Source of the DNA: Aliikangiella marina | Lineage (GTDB): Bacteria > Pseudomonadota > Gammaproteobacteria > Enterobacterales > Kangiellaceae | Length of the DNA: 64,000 nt | NCBI RefSeq assembly: GCF_007004765.1 | Contig: NZ_VIKR01000004.1 | Coordinates: 186,001-250,000, forward strand | Direction: 5' to 3' | In this document: in pieces, positions 56,001 to 63,270 of the stretch | How the letters are laid out: every line of letters begins with the position of its first letter | Numbering within the stretch: position 1 is the stretch's first letter | The notes under the pieces: model-generated | Told to the model about the DNA's origin: nothing | The model's database searches: none | What the model saw: the letters and a program-made list of their open reading frames with translations, nothing else | Position numbers and translations under genes: made by a program

Positions 56001-58145
56001 ATTGCCCATCAAATCACGAACATATTCTAATCGATTACCCGTCACATCTACGATAGCAGTCAGTCGCTCACCACTATCATATTCATAAGTCAACGTTTGG
56101 CCAGTAGGTGTCGTAACTGTTTTAATCGACCCTGTATCAAAATATTTATATGATGTAATCGCGCCGTTCAAATTCATTGACTCTAACCAACCACGTGGCG
56201 TGTAGGTCAGCACGAATTCGGTACCATTTGGATCAATGATTTTTCCTACGCGTCCACTGTTGTCATAATTGTCAAAAGTTGTAGTTTGATTCAGTGCGTT
56301 TTTAATCGTAACTAAGTTTCCATTTGCATCATAGCTGTAAGTCGTTACATCTGAAATATCAGTTCGTGGTCCATCGACAGTTAATAATAGTCCATTAGCA
56401 TCATATGTATAGCTCGTAATACGACTTGTATTGGTATTTAAGTCCCATACTTGAATTGAAGCAAGCTTGCCATTTGCACTGTATGAATAAATTGTTTTCT
56501 TGCTTCCTTCAGTGATAGTTTTTGGTAGTCGAAAAATGGGATCCCAAGTTGTCTCTGTTACCTTTTCTAGTGAAGTACCTTCTGCTTCAGTTTGCTTAAT
56601 TATTAATCCATCAGAGTTACGCTCTAATTTGGTAACTAATCCTTTAGGACTCGTTGATTTCACTAATTTGTTTAGTGAGTCATACTCATATTCCCAAGTC
56701 CCCACTCCACAACTAGCGCAAGGAAGCTGCTCACTCTTCACGGTAACTTTTTGGTTATTCCTAATTTCGTGATGAATTACTTCTTCATGGAATAACTCGT
56801 TTGAAACATAAGTCTTAACTTTCGTTTGACCAGAGATATCATAATTCACTTCGCCTTTTTCGATACCACCACTGTGTTCACTTGTTATTGCTCTTCCAAA
56901 TGAATCATAAGACCAACTAGCAAAACGAATACCTTTTTCATTTATTTTACCAGTCATATGTTTGGGGAAACGAGTATCTTCGTAGAGATAATCTATAGTT
57001 GGATTATCGCTTGAGTCAGTTGCTGTTTCATCTGGAAAAACAACCTTAATGAGATTGTTGATAGCATCGTAATAAAATAAGTATTCGTTATTGTCAGGGT
57101 CTATTAACTTATTCAGGAGTCCATTGTCATTATAGAAGTAACGCAATTGTTGCCCAAAATGATTGGTCACAGTGCTTAACCTACCTTCTGGTGTATAACT
57201 GTAACGGCGGGTAAAACCGTTACTTGTGACTTTTTCGCTTACTCGACCGTTATTAAATAAGATTTGTTTTCCTGAATTAGTTGTGTAAATAAAGTTTCCG
57301 TTACTTCCAGTAATGTCTCCATAACGACCTGTTAAATCGGTTAAGGGTGTTCCGACCTTTCCTATGTAAATTCTGCTCTTCGGTTCGTCAATATTTAGTC
57401 GTTGCGGGTCATCGTCTGCAACTTGGCGAACAATTTGATTTACCCCCCCCCAGCTCAAACGAACAATAATACCTCCATTTTTTTCAGACTCAGTTACTAA
57501 ACTTAAGCCATTATTGTCATACCGCTGGTTACCGACATTAAATTGGAACTCACCTTCCGTTGATTGGTCTTGCAAGTTGGTTACTGGACTAGTGTAATTA
57601 ATTGTATAGCTTAAAGGATCAGCACCTTGCCCCTGGTAAATAACATCCGTTTCAACCTTTTGACCTGTCGAGCAGTTGATAGGGTTTAATGTTAGCTCAT
57701 GCACTTTTGTTGGACAAAACTCTTTCGGTGATTGAAGACAATATTCGAATCGGCCATCATCGTTTGCGTCGTAACCATATGGGTGCGATTCTGGGCACTC
57801 TTCAATGTGCAGAACATCAAAGGTGTGCTCTCCGCTGTCAGGGCTTGCTTCCCAAGTGTAATGGTGCTTTAAATAAGTCGATGTTGGCCCAGCTGGCGCC
57901 GAGCCAATGATGCTTCCCGGACAAGTGCTGTTGTAAGGTGAATCTCTATACGGAGATTTATTAGAGCAAAACCAATCGGTTGCGTCCTCTATTTTTTCAA
58001 ACCTATCAAGAAAGGTATAACCGACTACCTTGTAGCTATCGACTTTTTCTTTTTCAAAATCCAACCATTCCTTTTTCGCTGCCAAAATCGAATCGGTATA
58101 CATAAAAAGTAAAACCATAAAAAACTTAATAAGAATTTTGTACAT
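53067..58145 (-). CDS. Sec-secreted RHS/YD-repeat protein with embedded LamG domain
   Basis: 1,692 residues. A signal peptide (KILIKFFMVLLFMYTDSILA) and a Cys-containing N-terminal domain (to about 200) precede a long run of YD repeats (for example YTYDANGLLLTV, FTYDNAGNLLTKTDARG) from about 300 to 1095. A LamG/concanavalin-like domain (about 1097-1288, ending VDELMLFNRALTVEEIASL) interrupts the run, and YD repeats then resume. The RHS core closes with YFRDYDPEIGRYIQSDPLGL and YGYVHQNPV. The variable tip (about 1515-1692) is Gly/Ala/Ser-rich, then basic, ending in CPCDEE; I recognise no toxin fold there. There is no PAAR or VgrG part, so export is by Sec. A run of nine Gs lies near codon 232. 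Confidence 0.9.
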   Translation of the reverse strand: MYKILIKFFMVLLFMYTDSILAAKKEWLDFEKEKVDSYKVVGYTFLDRFEKIEDATDWFCSNKSPYRDSPYNSTCPGSIIGSAPAGPTSTYLKHHYTWEASPDSGEHTFDVLHIEECPESHPYGYDANDDGRFEYCLQSPKEFCPTKVHELTLNPINCSTGQKVETDVIYQGQGADPLSYTINYTSPVTNLQDQSTEGEFQFNVGNQRYDNNGLSLVTESEKNGGIIVRLSWGGVNQIVRQVADDDPQRLNIDEPKSRIYIGKVGTPLTDLTGRYGDITGSNGNFIYTTNSGKQILFNNGRVSEKVTSNGFTRRYSYTPEGRLSTVTNHFGQQLRYFYNDNGLLNKLIDPDNNEYLFYYDAINNLIKVVFPDETATDSSDNPTIDYLYEDTRFPKHMTGKINEKGIRFASWSYDSFGRAITSEHSGGIEKGEVNYDISGQTKVKTYVSNELFHEEVIHHEIRNNQKVTVKSEQLPCASCGVGTWEYEYDSLNKLVKSTSPKGLVTKLERNSDGLIIKQTEAEGTSLEKVTETTWDPIFRLPKTITEGSKKTIYSYSANGKLASIQVWDLNTNTSRITSYTYDANGLLLTVDGPRTDISDVTTYSYDANGNLVTIKNALNQTTTFDNYDNSGRVGKIIDPNGTEFVLTYTPRGWLESMNLNGAITSYKYFDTGSIKTVTTPTGQTLTYEYDSGERLTAIVDVTGNRLEYVRDLMGNVTETKIKDDSSNLLKLQTSIFNAIGQLTKVLGNSGQFNEFTYDEEGNPKTDTNALNNTTTSIFDAFNRISKTVDAANGETDFEYNSEGKIKVVTDAEGKQTVYNYNAFGELINLNSEDTGLTTFTYDNAGNLLTKTDARGVTVTYTYDALNRVKTRVYSDGSENVAFSYDDVANGNKGIGRLTFVSDASGSTSYVYNAFGKVTQETKVINGKNYVTDYHYNTVGRATGITYPSGTRIDYVYGANGLVESINATINNQTKSIASNLNYLPFGPLESFQYGNGLSHVNTYDQDYRQVESKTFGISEKSYQYDLVNNITNINNINIPSSDTFTYDSLSRIVTASGSYGDFGFAYNRVGDRTQKADNGQIQSYSYAASTGSDVSAQAISHYRFDSDNNDSNNPGATTELRWATQYESGKVNDGIHMPSSQDYAIVTTPASWGTTDELSISFWVKITDVQSIGFVLGQGLFWARGDFGFYCYLGMCGAYTGAGSSIARTDYSSYAGEWQHWTGTLKDGTLRFYINGVEVASSNNATPPTTSRLFTIGANQSGFNGMVGSVDELMLFNRALTVEEIASLATGTTGGEASQASPATAGKLTQIDGTGSTIFEYDENGNTVRKDSLTFTYNQANRMSSSSIGGATTTYTYNANGERSIKATSGVETHYIYGPNGSLIAEADGQGNTIKEYVHFNNQPLAQLVGDNVYYYHNSHLGTPELMTDVNQNIVWQAEYTPFGDATVVHETIVNNIRFLGQYYDQESGLHHNYFRDYDPEIGRYIQSDPLGLYDGSNTYGYVHQNPVQGTDQYGLFTTLTMCTRNPNACAGVFAGGNGLISAAQKRCATLGSVLVGAGKGAVSGILERYLNRLYKPSSRLVQAGMEAFNSMAVSSAVDAAVDALGMSNDNAPSMSGLGTQAAVGQIGGAVGGIYENLSNDIVGNAASSATQIMINSLVPDELGGNEDFTARFWSRREAARQRKLGCPCDEE
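57443..57451. repeat. Nine-base C/G homopolymer inside the RHS coding sequence
   Basis: C9 on the plus strand (G9 in the coding strand, encoding the Trp-Gly-Gly-Val region near codon 232). Runs of this length are prone to slipped-strand length change; a one-base shift would truncate the protein early. Confidence 0.9.
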
Positions 58146-58683
58146 TAACTTCCCTCTAAACCCTAATTTTTATCTGTGGACTACGTGCGCAGTGAATAAA
58201 ACCATACTGCTTTTGGGTAACTTATAATATTTAACAATCAACCTACATTTAGCAAGGTTAATAGACTGATTAAAATACTCTCTAAAACCATCAAACTTGA
58301 GAAACTGTCGCTCAGTCATTCTGATAAACTCAAAATCTTAGGTTCGTATTAACTCAACGACTTTTCTAATGCCGGTATTAAGGTAACAATCAATTTCAAA
58401 ATTAGTTATCAATATCCTGCCAAGCGTTATCAAAATCCTGCCAAACCATGAAAAAACAGGCTTAACAGTTAACTCCACGGAAAATCCGCTTAAAAACACC
58501 TCCCAAAAAAATGCTCAAAATTTGTACAAAACCACCCATAATGAGCGCAATTTTCCGGCGCGGGATTATAAAGAAGAGCGCGTTAAAGTAAACAGTGAAA
58601 ATCACCAATTGAGATATTGAGCACAATTGCAAAATCTTGGACATAAAAGTGGAAGTTAGACCCAATTTAGACAGGGAACAAAT
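58146..58683. other. Noncoding region upstream of the RHS gene
   Basis: About 0.54 kb containing the RHS promoter region and a 20-bp near-direct repeat GTTATCAA[T/A]ATCCTGCCAA at 58405-58424 and 58426-58445. It also holds degenerate copies of a CCTGTC-type motif near 58668-58693. A short frame at 58462-58716 is not convincing as a gene. Confidence 0.5.
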
Positions 58684-59010
58684 CCAGACAGGCATCAGAT
58701 ATCGCTTGTCGCACAAGGACCGTGGTTGAGTACTTATATTTAATATCGTTATTTAGGAGGTTGACGCAGCTAGGCGTCAGTTTTTAACTGAACTTTGCTT
58801 GTCCAGAATTGATATCTAGAATTGATACCTTTGGAGTTGGTGAGACCAAACCCAGACAGGCACCATAAATCGCTTGTCGCACAAGAACTGTGGTTGAGTA
58901 CTTACATTTAATATCGTTATTTAGGAAATTGACGCAGCTAGGCGTCAGTTTTTAACTGAACTGTGCTTGTCCAGAATTGATATCTAGAATTGATACCTTT
59001 GGAGTTGGAA
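58684..59010. repeat. 168-bp tandem duplication, noncoding
   Basis: Two copies start at 58684 and 58852 (period 168 bp) and share about 95% of bases from CGCTTGTCGCACAAG to TTTGGAGTTGG. Each copy contains GACGC-AGCTAG-GCGTC followed by AGTTTTT, a perfect hairpin with a T-run like an intrinsic terminator on the plus strand, and a doubled AGAATTGATA[T/C]C. Each begins with a CCAGACAGGCA motif related to the repeat at 62.9 kb. Confidence 0.85.
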
Positions 59011-59145
59011 TCAATGCACTCGGCCTATCCTCGGTTATGGCAAATGAGCTAGGTATTGAGGCACTTATCTTGTAAAAAATCAAGTTATCATCTTTATACT
59101 TTAAACCGTGAAATTGGAAAATTGTAGGAAAGACAACGATTACTT

Positions 59146-61359
59146 CTATAAGTAAGTACTTATCAACGCTACCATTTTCTCATTCTCTCGATATTTCGCA
59201 TGCTCTAACGGGGTTTGCTTGTCATAGTTTTTGTGAGTTAAATCTGCGCCGGCCTCTAATAACAGTTTTGCTGATTCATAAGCATCGTTTTCGATTGCAA
59301 CATGCAGTGGCGACTGGTCAAGCACCCAGACACTGTTCACATTGACTTGTTTATCGAGCAAAAATTTAACCAGCTTTGGATAAATAATGACTTGGTCATA
59401 ATTCAAGGCATACGAATCTTTAGGATCGAAGCCGTACTGGATGAGTAACTCAAATAACCTCATCGCATTCGCAATACTTCGGGGTTTACTAATCGCTTCA
59501 TCAAGCGGGCTTGACCATTTGCTCTTACTGGATTTTGGGGCGCTTTGTAATAGCCGTTCGAACAACTGCGTATTGTAAGAGTCTTGATGCTGCGCAAAGA
59601 ACGCTTTTAATGCATAACGACTATCTTTGGGTGTATTGATATAGTCGACAGGTACACCTTGCGTCAGTAAGTGATCCGCAAAAGCCACCAGATTATTCTT
59701 TAACGCAAAATGCAAGGCATTCGTGTGATACTTATTCCAATCTTTGTTTTTCAAGTCACTTTTGTTTTGAGCTAGCAATTTAACTATCGGTAAATTTTTA
59801 TTTACCACCGCAATATTCAACGGTGTTCTGTCGTATCGGTCTAGTTGATTTACAGTCGCTCCGGCTTGCATGAGCTGCTTGACCTTGGTTTCATCGTTAC
59901 TAACAACTGCTAAATAGAGCTGAGAAAGTTCAGGTAATAAATTTATTTTAGCTAATATGTCTTTGTGTCGCTTAGTTGGTGTGTACTCCTGAGTCGCAAA
60001 TTCTTTAAGTTGGGTAAATTCAATCAAATAAGGAAATCGACTTGCAGCGTTACCGACTTTTAATTTTCGCAAATGATTTATTGCTAACACCTGTATTTGA
60101 AAAAGATGTGTTGAATCTATGCCGTAGCCGAATGCCGGGATACTTTGATTGGAAAGCGCAGCTAAGGCTCGGGTAAATTGCTGAACCGATGATTTATCAT
60201 CAAAAAGTCGATCGAACATTGGGTACTTACTATCAACAACTTTACTTGTCTCATTCGAGTGATTTAAAAATAATTGACTCATTCGAAAAAGCAAATCCAT
60301 TGTCAATGATTTATCATAATAATCCTCATTGACATCGTAAAACAGAATGATTTGCCTGGCTAGAAAAGTTGCAAATTCATTATCTCCTCGCAAAATCGCC
60401 AAAGATAATACTTTGAGAATTTTTTCAGATGAAAACTCATCGAAGTAAAAGCGTGAGTGCTTGACTAAATCTCGATAAATTGAATAAAGCTCCAATAAAG
60501 GTTCTGCATCGTTTTCTTTGATCCATTTTTTAAACCAATATTCTCTGTTGTATTCAATCTGATTACTTAATCGGTTAGTGAGTATTCCTGGATCAAACTC
60601 GTCACTGACTAATAATTCATGCACTCTATTGAAATCTCGCGCAACGGCTTGCAATACTTGTTGCGAGAAATCGGTCAATCGATAGTTGTTGATTGCTGCT
60701 ACATAATCACTACCAGGAAGGTTGATTCGGCGACCTTGCAAAATGCTTAACCAATTATTGCGCGCTATTTCGTTAGCATCCGGTGGGTCGGATCTATCCC
60801 ATTTCTGATATAGCTCAGATTGGTTGGCCGACAGCCTTAGACCATATTCATCCTGTAAATAAAAATAAAGCCTAGCGATATCTCCCATCCTAGACTCAGG
60901 TGGTTGGACAATACCTGCAACTTTATCGATTTTTAATCCACAACGACTAGACCTCGACTGAGCTTTAACCTCACCAAAGGCTTTGATATTTGACCAATCA
61001 AAATCGGATATTGCAGCGAGTGGGTAAAGCGTATGGAGATCATTTTCTAGCTGCTTTTGTAGCTTAGAATCGGGTACAACAATCAAGTTGTGCCAACTTA
61101 CCTCAGTGTTAGTAAGCTTAGCATTACAAGTATCAGCATCGATTTGATCACTCATATCAAAGGAGCATTCACAAAAGAAACTTTTATTATTTTGGGACTC
61201 AACGATTCTAATTTTTTCGAGACGTTGCTCCGTCGTCAAAGCTAGCAAGTCTTTCGGTTCTGCCAATATTGGAGCACCGACTAAACAACCAAGTAATACA
61301 GCCAATCTGCGACACAATTTAACTCTATCCAAAGACTGATTCGTATTTATAGATTTCAT
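59146..61359 (-). CDS. Exported ankyrin-repeat protein, about 737 aa
   Basis: The C-terminal third (about residue 475 onward in the longest frame) has ankyrin repeats: LDRYDRTPLNIAVVNKNLPI, LHFALKNNLVAFADHLL, SPLHVAIENDAYESAKLLLE and TPLEHAKYRENEKMVALI. The large N-terminal region is helical, with several Cys, and not recognised. The frame opens at 61386, overlapping the upstream stop by 14 nt. ATG 61359 follows TAAGGC and begins a better signal peptide (RRLAVLLGCLVGAPILA), so export to the periplasm is likely. It is probably translationally coupled to the 61373-62032 gene and may act with it through protein-protein contacts. Confidence 0.75.
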   Translation of the reverse strand: MKSINTNQSLDRVKLCRRLAVLLGCLVGAPILAEPKDLLALTTEQRLEKIRIVESQNNKSFFCECSFDMSDQIDADTCNAKLTNTEVSWHNLIVVPDSKLQKQLENDLHTLYPLAAISDFDWSNIKAFGEVKAQSRSSRCGLKIDKVAGIVQPPESRMGDIARLYFYLQDEYGLRLSANQSELYQKWDRSDPPDANEIARNNWLSILQGRRINLPGSDYVAAINNYRLTDFSQQVLQAVARDFNRVHELLVSDEFDPGILTNRLSNQIEYNREYWFKKWIKENDAEPLLELYSIYRDLVKHSRFYFDEFSSEKILKVLSLAILRGDNEFATFLARQIILFYDVNEDYYDKSLTMDLLFRMSQLFLNHSNETSKVVDSKYPMFDRLFDDKSSVQQFTRALAALSNQSIPAFGYGIDSTHLFQIQVLAINHLRKLKVGNAASRFPYLIEFTQLKEFATQEYTPTKRHKDILAKINLLPELSQLYLAVVSNDETKVKQLMQAGATVNQLDRYDRTPLNIAVVNKNLPIVKLLAQNKSDLKNKDWNKYHTNALHFALKNNLVAFADHLLTQGVPVDYINTPKDSRYALKAFFAQHQDSYNTQLFERLLQSAPKSSKSKWSSPLDEAISKPRSIANAMRLFELLIQYGFDPKDSYALNYDQVIIYPKLVKFLLDKQVNVNSVWVLDQSPLHVAIENDAYESAKLLLEAGADLTHKNYDKQTPLEHAKYRENEKMVALISTYL

Positions 61360-61372
61360 CACGTCAAAAGCC

Positions 61373-62032
61373 TTAATCATGCCCATAGAAGTAGACTCCT
61401 TTATTCTTCAGTGCAGCTTCTTTTAGAACATGATAGATGCGTATTTTTTCAAGTTGGCGCCAATCACCATTGGAAAGTGCCAGGTTTTGCGAGCCCAATA
61501 CATTTGGTCTTTTATCGCGCTTTTTTTGTTCATTAAGTAATTGGGTCATTTGCCAGAACAACCGTTTTATTTCTTTAGGAGAAAAAACCACAGTAGTGCG
61601 ACAATCACCATGAATGAGATACCCGCCTTTCTCAGCACATGGGCGTATATCGTCAGATTTAACCATTACTCGTCCAGTAAGTAAGTGAACAGCTGGAGAC
61701 TGAGGGAATATTTGTTTCAATCGCTTTGCCCAAAACATTAATGTTTGATGCGCCAATAAGTCACCACTATAGGAGTGAGGATATTCAACCGCGTATTCCT
61801 TGGTATGCTCTTGCAGATAATCGACTATCATCCAATCAGAATAACGCCCAATTGGCGCATCTGAATAACTTTCTTGCTCTAGCTTTTCCAGTGGCCCTCT
61901 AAGCTTTGTGTCATAATCCCGAGTAAATTTATGGTAGTCAAAAAGCAATGGATACCAACCAAATCCATCAGCTTTTACTGGTATGCTTTGCGCAAGCAAG
62001 ATAACGATGAACAAAATTCTAATGGTTCTCAC
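61373..62032 (-). CDS. Exported hypothetical protein, 219 aa
   Basis: Signal peptide IRILFIVILLAQSIPVKA, then a mixed helical domain with many Tyr/Trp residues (FGWYPLLFDYHKFTRDYD) and two Cys (RPCAEKGGYLIHGDCRT) that could form a disulfide. I do not recognise it. It overlaps the start of the ankyrin protein frame, so the two are made together and both go to the periplasm. Functional partnership is inferred. Confidence 0.65.
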   Translation of the reverse strand: MRTIRILFIVILLAQSIPVKADGFGWYPLLFDYHKFTRDYDTKLRGPLEKLEQESYSDAPIGRYSDWMIVDYLQEHTKEYAVEYPHSYSGDLLAHQTLMFWAKRLKQIFPQSPAVHLLTGRVMVKSDDIRPCAEKGGYLIHGDCRTTVVFSPKEIKRLFWQMTQLLNEQKKRDKRPNVLGSQNLALSNGDWRQLEKIRIYHVLKEAALKNKGVYFYGHD

Positions 62033-62181
62033 GGTAAAATCCTAAAACAAAAAGCCACCCCAAAAGGTATTTGATTATGGGTTTGGATACTGGTTATTTA
62101 AATTGAGGTTATCTGAAAGCTTTTTTTAACTCAACACTATTGGCTGTCGTTTTGAATATCTGCATAAAATGATGTCACCAA

Positions 62182-62721
62182 TCAAGCGGTTTGATTAGCG
62201 CGCTTTATTTTACTTCGGTATTTGTTTCTGAAGGTTATGATCAACATATATAACCCCGTTAATGATAACACCAGTAATCCGCAAGCGGCAGGTAGGAACA
62301 ACCATAAGCGCGCCTTTTCATGAAAAAAACTTCCATCATGAATACTTTCAATCAACTCTGAACGCCGCAATGCAGTTTGAAGTATCTTGCCATTATGTGC
62401 ATCTATTTGGATTTCCCAAGATGAATGAGCTCTGACTTTAATTAACCCTTTCGCAGGACGAATATCCAGCCGTTCAATATCCTGCCATTTGTTTATCCCC
62501 GCCTCAGGAACAGATTTAGCAATGCTTAATATTTGTGTGAGTGTTAGTGGAGAGGTGGTTAAAGCGAGCGCTTGTTCACCTGCTTGAGTAGCTGGCTGCA
62601 CCCAATTGAGTTCTTTTTTTAATTGGAGTAACAATCCAGAAATGACTACAACAATAATCGGTAGAACTATGGTTAAAGAAATCCAAAAATGACTACGGCG
62701 AAAGAAAATATTAAGTTTCAT
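62182..62721 (-). CDS. PepSY-domain membrane protein
   Basis: About 179 residues. Two transmembrane helices (about 13-33 and 148-170) flank a periplasmic PepSY-like module, with a KGLIKVRAHSSWEIQIDAHNG strand pair followed by IESIHDGSFFH. This is the organisation of PepSY-associated TM proteins near iron-uptake or reductase systems. The frame begins at GTG 62733; ATG 62721 with GGTGA eight nt upstream is chosen. No partner genes lie in the window. Confidence 0.75.
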   Translation of the reverse strand: MKLNIFFRRSHFWISLTIVLPIIVVVISGLLLQLKKELNWVQPATQAGEQALALTTSPLTLTQILSIAKSVPEAGINKWQDIERLDIRPAKGLIKVRAHSSWEIQIDAHNGKILQTALRRSELIESIHDGSFFHEKARLWLFLPAACGLLVLSLTGLYMLIITFRNKYRSKIKRANQTA

Positions 62722-62864
62722 AGACAACATCACCCATTAAACAGGGCTTTGACCTTACACTAATCACTCAAGGATAAATAGTCTGAACACCCTATTTCAA
62801 GAAAAAGACCTTCGCCCACGAAACGCTTTGACAGGCACAATATCTACATTAACGTACAAAAACA
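62722..62864. other. Leader region of the PepSY gene
   Basis: It contains TGACAGGCAC (62829-62838), the reverse complement of the GTGCCTGTCA core in the downstream 110-bp repeats. No ORF. Confidence 0.5.
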
Positions 62865-63176
62865 ATCGACAAAATCCTACCGTTCAAACTAATCATTCAG
62901 ATTTTGACTAGTCGGAATGTAAGCAATAGACCAAATGGTGCCTGTCACAAATTCAGGCCTCACAAATTCAGCCCATCGACAAAATCCTACAGTTCAAACT
63001 AATCAATCAGATTTTGACTAGTCGGAATGTAAGTAATAGACCAAATGGTGCCTGTCACAAATTCAGGCCTCACAAATTCAGCCCATCGACAAAATCCTAC
63101 CGTTCAAACTAATCATTCAGATTTTGCTAGTCGGAATGTAAGCAATAGACCAAATGGTGCCTGTCACAAATTCAGC
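62865..63176. repeat. 110-bp tandem repeat, three copies, noncoding
   Basis: Units begin at 62865, 62975 and 63085 with ATCGACAAAATCCTAC and end with a GGTGCCTGTCACAAATTCAG block. Copies differ at only a few bases; the third lacks one A in TTTTGACTAG and stops at the last CAAATTCAG. The unit contains repeated CACAAATTCAG elements. No ORF crosses it. It shares ATGGTGCCTGTC, in opposite orientation, with the 168-bp repeats at 58.7-59.0 kb. Confidence 0.9.
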
Positions 63177-63270
63177 AACTTGAGTTAAATGATGTCAACC
63201 ACAGGCGTTAACGGGCGTTCTGTTAAGACCTCCAACTCGCTTTACGAAATAATTGGCTATTAAATTCACT

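Noticed and set aside
58462-58716. 84-codon minus-strand frame upstream of the RHS gene
   Set aside because: It runs into the repeat region and lacks start signals or domain features.
62865-63176. CRISPR array
   Set aside because: The 110-bp units are contiguous and near-identical, with no short-repeat/unique-spacer alternation and no cas genes.
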